Of a stretch of DNA of 64,000 nt, positions 44,901 through 56,839 are shown piece by piece (the first letter of the stretch is position 1; every line of letters begins with the position of its first letter). The notes under the pieces were generated by a model. It was not told the origin of the DNA. It did not search any database and saw only the letters and a program-made list of their open reading frames with translations. This DNA is from Meghimatium bilineatum (Eukaryota; Mollusca; Gastropoda; Stylommatophora; Philomycidae), in contig CM067318.1 of assembly GCA_034231615.1 (NCBI GenBank), positions 34,629,382 to 34,693,381 on the forward strand, in the 5' to 3' direction. The translations under genes were made by a program, and so were the position numbers.

Positions 44901-45594
44901 ATTTTTAACAATATATAATATGGAAGAAAATATGTGACGCATTCAGATATCACAAATATTGTATAACAGCGTTCCAATTTAAAAAAAATAGAAATACGCA
45001 AGCAACATTCTTCCGTTGCTGTGATATGACCGCTTGAAAAAAGTCCCCATTCCTGAGAAAATATTCAAAGGATTGCGTCTTCTTATTTCTAAATGACCGC
45101 CTTCAAAACGTAAAATGGCATTCCATATTTAACAGTCTATAATAAATTATATATTGTACGATTGTAAATGATACAAAACATTAGGAATGCCTATATTTTA
45201 TGCAGGATTAAGTGTATAGCCCGTAAACTGTCCATCAAGTAGAAGCTAATCGTTGTTTTTGTACCCGTGATCATCCTGACATCAGCAATATATGAATCAT
45301 TGGCTAGAAAGGATAAGCATCGATTTATAAAACACTATGACATTTCATGCTTTTCTTAAGAGGCAAAATTCCTTCGTTTGTCTGTGGAGGTAGCTGTTTC
45401 ACACCATGGGCGTCAAACGAACTCAAATGACGAAATCGATTGTGTGTAATCGAAAGGCGCAGATATCGAAGTCAATCAAAGACCATGACACAGTGAATTA
45501 TCTTCTCTTAGGCAGATCTTGCTTACCACCATGCGTTGGAAAACGTGCGCAAAATTATTTTATGTTTTCAGTTTGGTGAACCAAGGAACATGCT
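44901..45594. other. no gene recognised
   Basis: No feature recognised. Confidence 0.4.
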
Positions 45595-45721
45595 TACGAA
45601 CACAGTATTCTTGAGTTAGTACCTGAAGCTGTTTAAATTAGTTTGTATATAGTAATTGTAACACATTATTCTTTAGTTAGTACCTGAAGATGTAGAAAAT
45701 AGTTTGTATATAGTAATTGTG
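45595..45721. repeat. about 61-bp repeat, left block (2 copies)
   Basis: Unit cttgagttagtacctgaagc, tgtagaaattagtttgtata, tagtaattgtgacacattatt. A third copy follows the LINE insertion at 46053-46135. Confidence 0.9.
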
Positions 45722-46052
45722 GGTCACTCCGTCGATCGTTGGATTAATCAACTAACATCGTAAAGTCCAGACTGATTTGTGTAATAGAAGACAGTTCATT
45801 CCTCGGGCATGTACTACGCGCAGACATCAACAGAATGCACCACAAATCTCTCGAATGGATACCTACAGGCAACAGACCAGGGGTAGACCAATAGAAACAC
45901 TCAGAAGAATAATACTTAGAGAAAGTAAAACAATACATATCCATACTAATCAAGAACTGCACAGAATAGTTTTAAACAGACAGAATTGGAGAGATCTGAC
46001 CTCTGCCTTACGCGCTAACTTTAGCGCAAAAGGAAAATTAATGAATGAATAA
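45722..46052 (+). mobile_element. 5'-truncated LINE with perfect 12-bp target duplication
   Basis: ATAGTAATTGTG occurs at 45710-45721 and 46053-46064. Within: FLGHVLRADINRMHHKSLEW (after frame correction), TRGRPIETLRRIILRES, LHRIVLNRQNWRDLTSALRA and NFSAKGK, then the tail aatgaatgaataa. It lacks everything upstream of the last about 90 codons. Confidence 0.93.
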
Positions 46053-46135
46053 ATAGTAATTGTGACACATTATTCTTGAGTTAGCACATGAAGCTGCAGA
46101 AATTAGTTTGTATATAGCAATTGTGATACGTGGTT
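46053..46135. repeat. about 61-bp repeat, right copy
   Basis: Continuation of the 45595 array after the LINE. Confidence 0.85.
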
Positions 46136-46604
46136 CTTATGCGTTAAAATTCAATTTCCTAATTGTCATAAAGATATAGTCTGGTAAATGGGGTGTCATT
46201 TCGTATCGCTTATTGTTTAGAAGCAATATATTCGCCTTTCAGTCGAGCATACCCAATTACAGCATGACATTTTGGATTATTCACCAATATAATTGAAAAG
46301 AGAATGACACTCCAAACTCCTTGCTTGGCTATTAAGACATGTGTATGGTTTATTACTGTTGGTATTTTTCCCCCGTATAACAGGTCCCGACAACACGTAG
46401 TCATGATTTCAGATTATGTGAGAAAACGTCTGCAATTTTATCATAACATTACAAATATACTGTGCAAATTGGGGAAACTTGTGGTCCTACAGAGAAACAC
46501 CACCAATAAACTAGTTCCAAGCTGTACAATGTATGACTCAAAGGTGTAAAAAGTATGATTTCAAATGAAACAGCTTAATTATAATTGAATGACTGCTATA
46601 ATCA

Positions 46605-46815
46605 TTTATTCCAGTATTTACACTGTATTCATGAGTTCTTAGTCAAGTATGTGTACTGTATTCATGAACATTTGGTCAAGTAAGTGTACTGTATTCATGA
46701 GCATTTAGTCAAGTAGGCATATGTGTACTGTATTCATGAGCATTTAATCAAGTAGGTCCATATGTGCTATATTCATAAGTATGTAACCAAGTATGTCTAC
46801 TATATTCATAGTTAT
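46605..46815. repeat. about 45-bp repeat, 5 copies
   Basis: Unit tgtactgtattcatgagcat plus ttagtcaagtaagtg, with imperfect lengths. Confidence 0.88.
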
Positions 46816-47284
46816 AGCAGAAACTGAGAAAGAAAATGTTGGAACAGAGTCGTAGATGTGGGAGGGATAACATGCGGCAACAGAGGGATTTCAAACAATG
46901 TTCTACAGGATTAATCGATCATATAGAAAAATACGAGTATTGCTTGCTACTCCCTCTCCCCCCCCCACCACCCACCCTCCCGTCTCATTATTTTTATGAA
47001 ACCACATCATAGCTTACGTGTTATCAGTTGTTATCAAATTATGGTCCTGAGATTAAGATAATGCTCGAGTCGTTTTGTGTTATTTCATTTTTTTAGACCT
47101 CCCCAGACCATCTCTACATTTTGGTGAATACGTACGTACGGGCCTGTTGCATCAGAAATTTCTAGTAAAATATATTAAAGAGAGAGAAAGTGCAATCCAA
47201 AATAAATAATAGGATTAATTAATTTTAGAAATATATGTATATGTACAGTATATGTTATGTGTATTGTCACTCTGACTTTAGCTT
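46816..47284. other. no gene recognised
   Basis: Contains a C-rich run near 46955-46982. No gene seen. Confidence 0.4.
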
Positions 47285-47490
47285 GGAATTCTTCTTCTTC
47301 TTTCTTCTTCTTCTTCTTCTTCTGCAGCACAAACTCAAACTTGTTCATCCTCAAACTCCCATTGTATCTTCTTTGTAGCAGGACCACAATCTTCCTAGAT
47401 TTCCAGCAGGATGTAGTCCAGAGGATGGAAATGCGTTGTGCCAGTGAGCCGACACATCCGCCTTCGGCAAAATATCAAATTCAATGAAGC
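47285..47490 (-). repeat. dispersed repeat, family E, copy with (TTC)n
   Basis: (CTT)n at 47290-47323, then ttcatcctcaaactcccatt, agcaggaccacaatc, ccagcaggatgtagtccag and gacacatccgccttcggc. Confidence 0.88.
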
Positions 47491-47518
47491 ATGTATTTAT
47501 AATGTGTTATAACACTAT

Positions 47519-47728
47519 TGTCCGGCTCTGTGGCGAAGTGGTACAGAGCGCGTCTGTGACGGCAAAGGTACCGAGTTTGATCCTCACCACAGGCAATTGT
47601 ACATCCGGACCGTCCAGAAAGCAATGGCAACCTACTGAACGTATTTATATTGCCTAGAAAATCACCACAGCCAACAAATGCTGGGTTGATAGCTACGTCC
47701 TGGATAGGATATGCGACCAATTTTTGTT
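47519..47728 (+). mobile_element. tRNA-derived SINE, family A, with perfect target duplication
   Basis: TTATAACACTAT lies at 47507-47518 and 47729-47740. The head has TGTGGCGAAGTGGTACAG (A box) and GTACCGAGTTTGATCC (B box), followed by a body shared with 1010-1222 and 18569-18759. At 210 bp it is the longest and best copy of the family here. Confidence 0.93.
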
Positions 47729-47794
47729 TTATAACACTATATAATTAAGTCTATTACATCATATCAGATTCAGTGAAGCATATATTTACAATTC

Positions 47795-47922
47795 TCGTTT
47801 CTATATACTTTTTCTATATTTACAATTCTCGTTTCTATATACTTTTTCTATATTTACAATTCTCGTTTCTATATACTTATTCTATATTTACAATTCTCGT
47901 TTCTATATACTTATTCTATTCA
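47795..47922. repeat. 32-bp tandem repeat, 4 copies
   Basis: Unit tatttacaattctcgtttct plus atatacttttc. Confidence 0.95.
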
Positions 47923-48384
47923 AGAAACCGGTAATGTAATTAATGTTCTTGTGGTATTGTTTTATTCAAGTTATATTTTATAATTCTATATTTAAACACG
48001 ATTATATTTTCTTTCATGGCGTAGGTATATTTTATAAATAACCGTACTAAACCTGACCATTAAATCAGAGATTTCCTATCAGGCCCATTTTTTTGTCTGA
48101 TATAGAGTTATGGCTGCCAAATTAAAGATGAGGGTACCCTGAACAATTCATGGCCCAACTGGAGAGGAAAGCTAGATCAATGACATCATCTGTAACCTCC
48201 GCTCTGATACTAGACGCGTGGGAGGTTGGTAATTACAATGGTTAGATCAGTATTTCTGAATGACTGACTAAGTACTGTTCATTGTTCTCTGTAACGTTTC
48301 CCCAATTCTATTGATCTCGTATTAACGTCACCAGCTATAAGACTTCTTTCATTTTGTAAGTCCGTAAGATTTTTGTAAAATACC
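47923..48384. other. no gene recognised
   Basis: No feature recognised. Confidence 0.4.
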
Positions 48385-48815
48385 ATATACTTTCCCGGTA
48401 ACGTTTATCAACATTCAACCTACTTTTCCAGTAACGTTTATCAACATTCAGCATACTTTCCCGGTGACGTTTATTAACATCCCACATACTTTCCCGTTGA
48501 CGTCTATCAACATCCCACATACTTTCCTGCTGACGTTTATCAACATCCCACATACTTTCCCGGTGACGTTTACAACATTCAGCATACTTTCCCGGAGACA
48601 TTTATCAACATCCAACATACTTTCCAGGTGACGTTTATCAACATCCCACATACTTTCCCGGTGACGTTTATAAACATTCCAGATACTTTCCCGGTGACGT
48701 TTATCAACATCCCACACACTATCCCGGTGACTTTTATCAATATTCCACATACTTTCCATGTGACGTTTATTAACATCCCATATACTTTTCCGGTAACGTT
48801 TATCAGTATTTGCAT
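48385..48815. repeat. 33-bp minisatellite, about 13 copies
   Basis: Unit acatactttcccggtgacgt plus ttatcaacatccc. As 33 is a multiple of three, open frames run on both strands (for example KVCGMLINVTG); there is no start, signal or composition that supports coding. Confidence 0.95.
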
Positions 48816-48894
48816 ATTAATTATTCACCGTTATATCTCTAAATTTTTAATGTATATTTTATTTCCACTCCATGTAACTCCAGTACTTCAGTTT

Positions 48895-49125
48895 AGGATG
48901 GTGTCATCATCATCAGGTAGCATATCCTGAACAGGATGTAGCGTCATCACAGCCTTTCGAAACTTCTGTCAATCTTGAGCCGATCTTCTTGCTGTGTTAC
49001 TATAATGTTCAAGTGGTCTTTTATGTCTCGCTTCCACCTTCTTCTTAGTCCACCTCTTACTCGTCTCCCTGGCATCATTCCCTACATTATGGTCTTCTGT
49101 AGTCTGTCATGGCGTTTGATATGGC
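48895..49125 (-). mobile_element. LINE 3' fragment
   Basis: Minus strand: HIKRHDRLQKTIM, GMMPGRRVRGGLRRRWKRDI and KDHLNIIVTQQ, then DRSFERL, ending with a gatgatgatgac tail. This is the standard basic C-terminal region of a LINE ORF2 (G-R-RGR-RRRW-DNIKE). 5'-truncated. Confidence 0.75.
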
Positions 49126-49135
49126 CATATTATAT

Positions 49136-49215
49136 ATATATGATATGATATGATATGATATGATATGATATGATATGATATGATATGATATGATATGATA
49201 TGATATGATATGATA
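49136..49215. repeat. (ATGAT)n pentanucleotide microsatellite
   Basis: About 15 units of tgata. Confidence 0.97.
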
Positions 49216-49439
49216 TGGGAAAAAACATGGCAAGAAACACAAATGGAACATTATCAATATCTTGGACATGTATATCCTGCTATCCTGCAAACGATGTGTT
49301 CTTGTTTGTGAACGTCTGGATTAGAGTATCATTCATATCCAGCTATCATTCACACGCTGTGTTCCTGGATTATACTTTCAGGTTGGATTCCTATAATTAT
49401 AAAATATGGAAGCGTATATCATGCACTGTGAAAATGTCC

Positions 49440-49825
49440 ACTCATTTGTTAGCACTACGACACGTACCAAATCTTCACATATTTATTTGCTAGTCTGTCT
49501 TGTTAGCACAACGACACGTACCAGATCTTCACATATTTATTTGCTAGTCTGTTGTTAGCACAACGACACGTACCAAATCTTCACATATTTATTTGCTAGT
49601 CTGTCTTGTTAGCACTACGACACGTACCAAATCTTCACATATTTATTTGCTAGTCTGTCTTGTTAGCACTACGACACGTACCAAATCTTCACATATTTAT
49701 TTGCTAGTCTGTTGTTAGCACAACGACACGTACCAAATCTTCACATATTTATTTGCTAGTCTGTCGTGTTGGTGCTACGACAAGTACCAGATCTTCACAT
49801 CTTTATTTGCTAGTCTGTCTACTTT
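49440..49825. repeat. 54-57-bp minisatellite, 7 copies
   Basis: Unit ttgttagcactacgacacgt, accaaatcttcacatattta, tttgctagtctgtc. Two copies lack the ctt of tcttg and so are 54 bp. Confidence 0.96.
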
Positions 49826-49954
49826 TTATTGACTTCTTGTCCCAGCTCTCTGTTTTCTTGTTTTTTCTTCTGCTAACCTCCCTCTCTATTTAGGGGTGCA
49901 TTTTTTCATCGTTATGTTCCTGGATATATTTTCAGTATTCCATATCATATGTCT

Positions 49955-50095
49955 AATAAATGTGGTTGCGTCTTTAGGTCACACTAAAGACCACTAGACA
50001 AACCACCCATGCAACAGAAAAATTTAGTAGATGACATGCCGCTATATTGAGGCTCTCTTATAGAAGCTTTGTTGCATGTATGACCCATACAAGTG
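49955..50095 (-). repeat. dispersed repeat, family G, copy 3
   Basis: Reverse complement of 44125-44250: gcatgtcatctactaaattt, gggtggtttgtctagtgg, gacgcaaccacat. Confidence 0.85.
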
Positions 50096-50132
50096 TGCTT
50101 TTCATTTGCTATTTCAATTTTCAAAAACATTA

Positions 50133-50196
<64 letters not shown>
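50133..50196. repeat. (AT)n microsatellite
   Basis: About 32 units. Confidence 0.97.
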
Positions 50197-50199
<3 letters not shown>

Positions 50200-50664
50200 G
50201 TATATGATAATTTGTTCTTGAGTGCGACAAGAGGTTATATGGAAAATTGTGAAAAATGTTAATTTATCAGACATTTATTAGAAATTCTTGAAGCACTATA
50301 TAAAGGTTCAAACTAATGATGTTTTAATTAACTGTGACAATGAAAAAATGTTAATAAAACAACTGCAGGAGTTTGACAAGGATGCATATTATCACGAATG
50401 TTATTCAATACACGCTGTTGAACATATTGTGCAAGAGATGCTATAGGATTATCCAACAATTTCAATCGATGTCTGTTGTCTGTGAAACTTACGGTTTACA
50501 TGTGATATTGATCTTAGTGTTGGAAGTGAAAAAAACTTCACAAAATTGCTTTTAAACTTGAAAATGTTTGTAAAAGTTACGGTATGAACATGAATATCAA
50601 TAAAATATGACAGTGGAGAACAGAGATGATAATCAGTCCTGATAATATGTGGATGAATCACACA

Positions 50665-50945
50665 ACTAGAGTTTATATATGGATGTTGATAAAACTAAAG
50701 TTAATATATCGGTGGAGGACAGAACTAGAGTTAATATTTGGACGGATTGCAAAACTAGTGTTAATATATGGGTGGATGACAAAACTAAGTTAATATATGG
50801 GTGTATGACAAAACTAGACTTAATATATACGTTTATGAAGAAACTAGAGGTACTATATGGATGGATGAAAAGAACTAGAGTTACTATTTGGATATATGAT
50901 AAAACTAGAGTTAATATATGAGTGTATGACAAAACTAGAGTTAAT
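50665..50945. repeat. about 30-bp minisatellite in the LINE, 9-10 copies
   Basis: Unit gttaatatatgggtggatga plus caaaactaga. It sits between the thumb piece and the connection region of the LINE remnant. Confidence 0.93.
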
Positions 50946-51149
50946 AACTTTAAATAAGTGTGGTCCTATATGAAGAGAAAACTAATTGAAAAATTGTCTC
51001 GGCTGCAATGTCTCGTTTGAACAATTTCAAAAAGTCACAGAACGTACATCACTAAACTACTTGAATAGTATATATTCTGCTATACGGATGTGACATTTGA
51101 ACATCTACAGCAAATATGGAGAGAATAATACAGGCTTTTGAAAATAAAT

Positions 51150-51478
51150 GTTGCATACGAATATTATATTTCAATTACAAATGCTACATACGAATGTTGC
51201 GTATTAATTATAAATGTTAGAAACGAATGTTACATATCTATTCTGAATATTACATACGAATGTTACATATCTATTCTGAATATTACATACGAATGTTACA
51301 TATTTATTCTAAATATTACTTACGAATGTTGCATATCAATTACCAATGTTACATACGCATGTTGGGTATCGATTACCAATGTTACATACGCATGTTGGGT
51401 ATCGATTACCAATGTTACATACGCATGTTGGGTATCGATTACCAATGTTACATACGTATGTTGGGTATCGATTATGCA
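51150..51478. repeat. 33-bp minisatellite made of LINE codons, about 10 copies
   Basis: Each unit encodes, in the LINE frame, an 11-residue block such as CYIRMLGIDYQ. The sister LINE copy has CYRRILRISYR at the same place (51870-51902). The block lies directly after FENK and before NILAGEHEHVLA of the same LINE ORF. Confidence 0.93.
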
Positions 51479-51814
51479 CATAAAATCAATTCATAATTAT
51501 ATAAATATTCTAGCAGGTGAACACGAACATGTCCTGGCAATGGTAAACAATTGCAAACTTGTATAGTTTGAGTACATCATGAGGTATGATTCACTTTTTA
51601 AAATGTTCCTATAGACAACAGTTGAGGGTAGAAGAAACGAAGGAAAAAGAAAAGTATGGATTGATAACATAAACAATTACGTTCTTCCATACACAAATTA
51701 GACTCTACTAACAGAAATCCATGGTGAGAATTTTGTGTTGATGATTATACAGTGACACCCTTACAACCCTGAGGTGTCTTTGGTTTTGGTGATACTGATG
51801 TTCTGTTTTGTTTA

Positions 51815-52250
51815 ATCTTATGGGGATACTCACTGCGGACATGGGGAGACGTATACAGGCTTTCGAGTACAAATGCTACAGACGAATCCTACGAATTTCC
51901 TATAGAGAACATAAGACCAATATGTGCGTAAGAATTAAAATAGAAATGTATGGAGGTGTACAAGAACCATTGCTTTCAATAGTGAAACAAAGAAAACTAG
52001 CATGGTTTGGACATGTATACAGGCACGATTCATTGTCATTAAAACAATACTGCAGGAACCGTCGAAGGGGGAAGAGGCAGAGGAAGCCAAATAAAGGCAT
52101 GGACAGAGAATATCACGGAATGGACAGTACAAGATATTTCCTCACTCATCCGCATCGCTGAGGATAGAATTCACTGGATGACTCTGTGTGCTGAAGTATC
52201 CAATGTGGTACCCCTACCATGAAAGGTTGCGAGTTTATGATGATGATGAT
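51815..52250 (+). mobile_element. LINE 3' fragment, second copy
   Basis: ILTADMGRRIQAFEYKCYRR, ILRISYREHKTN, LLSIVKQRKLAWFGHVYRHD and RRRGKRQRKPNKG lead to RIAEDRIHWMTLCAEVSNVV. It ends in a (GATG)n tail at 52238-52252. Five nearly uninterrupted blocks make it the cleanest C-terminal end of this family. It is followed by the 13-bp satellite. Confidence 0.9.
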
Positions 52251-52267
52251 GTCTGAACTAATCACTG

Positions 52268-54303
52268 ACACTATTTATTGACACTATTTACTGACACTAT
52301 TTACTGACACTATTTATTGACACTATTTATTGACACTATTTATTGACACTATTTACTGACACTATTTACTGACACTATTTATTGACACTATTTACTGACA
52401 CTATTTATTGACACTATTTACTGACACTATTTACTGACACTATTTACTGACACTATTTATTGACACTATTTACTGACACTATTTACTGACACTATTTACT
52501 GACACTATTTATTGACACTATTTATTGACACTATTTATTGACACTATTTACTGACACTATTTACTGACACTATTTACTGACACTATTTATTGACACTATT
52601 TACTGACACTACTTATTGACACTATTTACTGACACTATTTATGGACACTATTTACTGACACTATTTACTGACACTATTTATTGACACTATTTACTGACAC
52701 TATTTACTGACACTATTTACTGACACTATTTACTGACACTATTTACTGACACTATTTACTGACATTATTTGCTGACAGTATTTACTGACACTATTTACTG
52801 ACACTACTTATTGACACTATTTACTGACACTACTTATTGACACTATTTACTGACACTATTTATGGACACTATTTACTGACACTATTTACTGACACTATTT
52901 ATTGACACTATGTACTGACACTATTTACTGACACTACTTATTGACACTATTTACTGACACTATTTATGGACACTATTTAATGACACTATTTACTGACACT
53001 ATTTATTGACACTATTTACTGACACTATTTACTGACACTATTTACTGACACTATTTACTGACACTATTTACTGACACTATTTACTGACACTATTTGCTGA
53101 CACTATTTACTGACACTATTTACTGACACTATTTACTGACACTATTTATGGACACTATTTACTGACACTATTTACTGACACTATTTGCTGACACTATTTA
53201 CTGACACTATTTACTGACACTACTTATTGACACTATTTACTGACACTACTTATTGACACTATTTACTGACACTATTTATGGACACTATTTACTGACACTA
53301 TTTACTGACACTATTTATTGACACTATTTACCGACACTATTTACTGACACTATTTACTGACACTATTTATTGACACTATTTATTGACACTATTTATTGCC
53401 ACTATTTACTGACACTATTTACTGACACTATTTATTGACACTATTTACTGACACTATTTATGGACACTATTTACTGACACTATTTACTGACACTATTTAT
53501 TGACACTATTTACTGACACTATTTACTGACACTATTTACTGACACTATTTACTGACACTATTTACTGACACTATTTACTGACATTATTTGCTGACAGTAT
53601 TTACTGACACTATTTACTGACACTACTTATTGACACTATTTACTGACACTACTTATTGACACTATTTACTGACACTATTTATGGACACTATTTACTGACA
53701 CTATTTACTGACACTATTTATTGACACTATGTACTGACACTATTTACTGACACTACTTATTGACACTATTTACTGACACTATTTATGGACACTATTTAAT
53801 GACACTATTTACTGACACTATTTATTGACACTATTTACTGACACTATTTACTGACACTATTTACTGACACTATTTACTGACACTATTTACTGACACTATT
53901 TACTGACACTATTTGCTGACACTATTTACTGACACTATTTACTGACACTATTTACTGACACTATTTATGGACACTATTTACTGACACTATTTACTGACAC
54001 TATTTGCTGACACTATTTACTGACACTATTTACTGACACTACTTATTGACACTATTTACTGACACTAATTATTGACACTATTTACTGACACTACTTATTG
54101 ACACTATTTACTGACACTATTTATGGACACTATTTACTGACACTATTTACTGACACTATTTATTGACACTATTTACCGACACTATTTACTGACACTATTT
54201 ACTGACACTATTTACTGACACTATTTACTGACAATATTTACTGACACTATTTACTGACACTATTTATTGACACTATTTACTGACACTATTTACTGACATT
54301 ATT
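52268..54303. repeat. 13-bp satellite, about 157 units, with higher-order structure
   Basis: Consensus ctgacactattta. Variants (tattgac, tatggac, cattatttgc, ctactta, taccgac, tgtactg) recur in the same order 819 bp (63 units) apart, for example gacattatttg at 52761 and 53580, and the tgtactgaca variant at 52911 and 53730. Confidence 0.97.
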
Positions 54304-54436
54304 ATTAGTGGATAAGTAAAATATCCACTAGTTATTCCGTAAAATTAAAAGAAGCAAATGTAGCTGACACGTACACAGAACATGATGACATCAGCAATAG
54401 ATTGACGATTGCTTAACATTACACTATTTCAGTCAG
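54304..54436. other. spacer between satellite and family E copy
   Basis: No feature seen. Confidence 0.4.
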
Positions 54437-55270
54437 TTGCCCTGCAGAATAACAGGATGCAGTCCGGAGAACGAAATTTGTCTCATGGTTTACGACTTTT
54501 CTGTGATATTTCGGCCTTTACGCCTGACGTATCCGACTTCATCGTGGTTTTCTGGCGACTTTGATCTTATATGTGATCTTATATGTGATCTTATATGTGA
54601 TCTTATATGTGATGTTATATGTGATCTTATATGTGATCTTATATGTGATCATATATGTGATCTTATGTGATATAATATGTGATCGTATATGTGATATTAT
54701 ATGTGATCTTATATGTGATCATATATGTGATCTTATATGTGATATAATATGTGATCGTATATGTGATATTATATGTGATCTTATATGTGATATTATATGT
54801 GATCTTATATGTGATCTTATATGTGATATTATATGTGATCTTATGTGATCTTATATGTGATCTTATATGTGATCTTATATGTGATCTTATATGTGATCTT
54901 ATATGTGATCTTATATGTGATCTTATATGTGATCTTATATGTGATATTATATGTGATATTATATGTGATCTTATATGTGATCTTATATGTGATATTATAT
55001 GTGATATTATATGTGATCTTATATGTGATCTTATATGTGATCTTATATGTGATCTTATATGTGATCTTATATGTGATATTATATGTGATATTATATGTGA
55101 TCTTATATGTGATCTTATATGTGATCTTATATGTGATCTTATATGTGATATGACATCCAACTTCCTTCCATAACATTCGTAGTATCCTTTTACGATATGC
55201 ATGGAAGATAAATAGTGTTGCAATTCTTTGCTCCCCTCTCGTACCCAGTCGTCACAAGGGCGAAGCTGTT
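54437..55270 (-). repeat. dispersed repeat, family E, split by a 12-bp satellite
   Basis: Left piece 54437-54560 and right piece 55152-55270 align without loss with the two halves of the copy at 59095-59400. Examples are gcagtccggagaacgaaat on the left and ccaacttccttccataac and tgcaattctttgctccc on the right. The satellite lies between them. Confidence 0.9.
54561..55152. repeat. 12-bp satellite (atcttatatgtg), about 49 units
   Basis: Unit atcttatatgtg with common variants atattatatgtg, gatcatatatgtg and 1-2 short units. Because 12 is a multiple of three the array is open in nearly all frames, which explains the long (ILYV), (LICD) and (KITY) frames. These are not genes. Confidence 0.98.
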
Positions 55271-55690
55271 CATGGAAGATGTTTTCCAAATAGCCAACAG
55301 CTCTTATATTGACGATAGGTCAAGATTGTAAAACAGTAACAGTGACCTTTGAAGAGTTGACCTTTGAAAAGTTGACCTGTGACTGTGTTTTGTGTTCTAG
55401 TCTGTCCATCAGAGGAGTTGCAAACACTTCCTGCATTTTGCGCAATGCCAACATTCACTCGGCTCGGTCCTCGGCCACTATTTCTCAGCTACTGTGGTCA
55501 ATGGGAAAGTGCTTCGTAAACCGTGTTACATATTCGTCTACATGAGTGGCATAACCCATTCCCCTTCCGAAAGTGCGATAAAAACATGTGATGTGTGATA
55601 CATGTGTATGTTCACCTCACATGACACAACTATCTTAGTCGTCTACTGCTGAGAAATGTTACTATTAATGACACGTTTTCCCGTTGCAGT
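55271..55690. other. no gene recognised
   Basis: A short duplication (gacctttgaagagttgacc) is near 55342-55380. Otherwise nothing seen. Confidence 0.4.

Positions 55691-55691
<1 letters not shown>

Positions 55692-55732
<41 letters not shown>
55692..55732. repeat. (CT)n microsatellite
   Basis: About 20 units. Confidence 0.97.
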
Positions 55733-55736
<4 letters not shown>

Positions 55737-55799
55737 ATAAATATAACTCCTTTTTGGGAGTTACTTTTATAATTTTTTTATATATTTGCTCACTTGACA

Positions 55800-56130
55800 T
55801 CATTTAATTTATGGATTGTGTCCACCTGTTCATTAACTTATGGATTGTGTCCACCTGTTCATTAACTTATGGATTGTGTCCACCTGTTCATTAACTTATG
55901 GATTGTGTCCACCTGTTCATTAACTTATGGATTGTGTCCACCTGTTCATTAACTTATGGATTGTGTCCACCTGTTCATTAACTTATGGATTGTGTCCACC
56001 TGGTCATTAACTTATGGATTGTGTCTACCTAGTCATTAACTTATGGATTGAGTCTACCTAGTCATTACCTTACGGATTGAGTCCACCTGGTCATTAACTT
56101 ATTGATTGTGTCCACCTGATCATTAACTAC
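55800..56130. repeat. 29-bp minisatellite, 11 copies
   Basis: Unit cattaacttatggattgtgt plus ccacctgtt. The first six copies are almost identical and the last four diverge. Confidence 0.97.
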
Positions 56131-56835
56131 TCGTGATTAAGTGAATTGAACTCTCATCATGATTTGTGAGGTCAAGAACGAGGAGAAGATCGAAACAACA
56201 TGTTTGGCAATAACTCGTATCAAGTTCCTGAGAATCCCGTGAAACTTTTTGAACACAAAACTCTCTGACAATATTATGGAATGCCTACAAAAAATTGAAA
56301 GTCCTCGAATAATTTATGTTCACAATTCATGCGTAAGTATGTCACATCTCACTACAGAACAATGATATATCGTCATTGGACGTTTACAGGCTGGACAATG
56401 ACAATGTGTAGTGATCAGACAATGTAATGTGGTTAGAAGCTCCATTATTCGACTTTGGAGGCTATTTCACCAAACTAGCTTAGTGGCACAGCGGAAGACC
56501 TAGATTGACAACTCCTGCCAAAGACCGCTTCATACGACTGAGTCACATTAGCAATTGATTTGCATCTGTACCCTCAACAGTCCACGCAATGCTAGCAGCT
56601 CGTCATATATATATTTATATTTCATATAAATATATATTTATATATATTTCAGATCAAACGGTCAGGAACCTGCACCACGACGGTTGGTCTTTCAGTTAGA
56701 AAACCCTGCAGAGGTCCTATTCTATTATTACGGACCGGCATCGTCATAACCGACTGCAGTGGGAGAACCAGTATCGTCATTGGACCGTTGGGAATGACTA
56801 GGGGCGAGTCGGAAACATGCTCGCGAAGAGAGAGG
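56131..56835. other. no gene recognised
   Basis: The stretch 56370-56550 and 56650-56800 has DDE-transposon-like words (ttggacgtttacaggctgg, tccattattcgactttggag, catacgactgagtcacatta, accgactgcagtgggagaac), and a short AT inverted repeat sits at 56607-56650. It could be a Tc1-like remnant, but the frame is too broken for a call. Confidence 0.35.
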
Positions 56836-56839
56836 TTTG

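Larger units (their letters stand above)
50290..51790 (+). mobile_element. LINE ORF remnant carrying two internal minisatellites
   Basis: The order of LINE blocks is kept. First comes GV-QGCILSRMLFNT near 50370-50410, the RT palm approach. A thumb piece (LKMFVKVTVMNMNINK) follows at 50557-50605, then LLNSIYSAIRM near 51055-51095 and MERIIQAFENKC at 51117-51153. After the 33-bp array come NILAGEHEHVLAMVN at 51507-51551 and TVEGRRNEGKRKVWIDNIN at 51618-51674. The copy is inactive. The sister copy at 51815-52250 lacks the arrays and shows how the region looked before. Confidence 0.8.

Noticed and set aside
47519..47600. Genuine tRNA gene
   Set aside because: A and B boxes are there, but no acceptor stem closes the head and the sequence continues into a SINE body with target duplications.
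48335..48815. Repeat protein (KVCGMLINVTG or SMWDVDKRHRE units)
   Set aside because: Both readings come from the same 33-bp minisatellite in different frames, and unit substitutions do not favour either.
54663..55289. Open frames of 95-208 codons across 54.6-55.2 kb
   Set aside because: The 12-bp unit is open in almost every frame on both strands; the array is a satellite.
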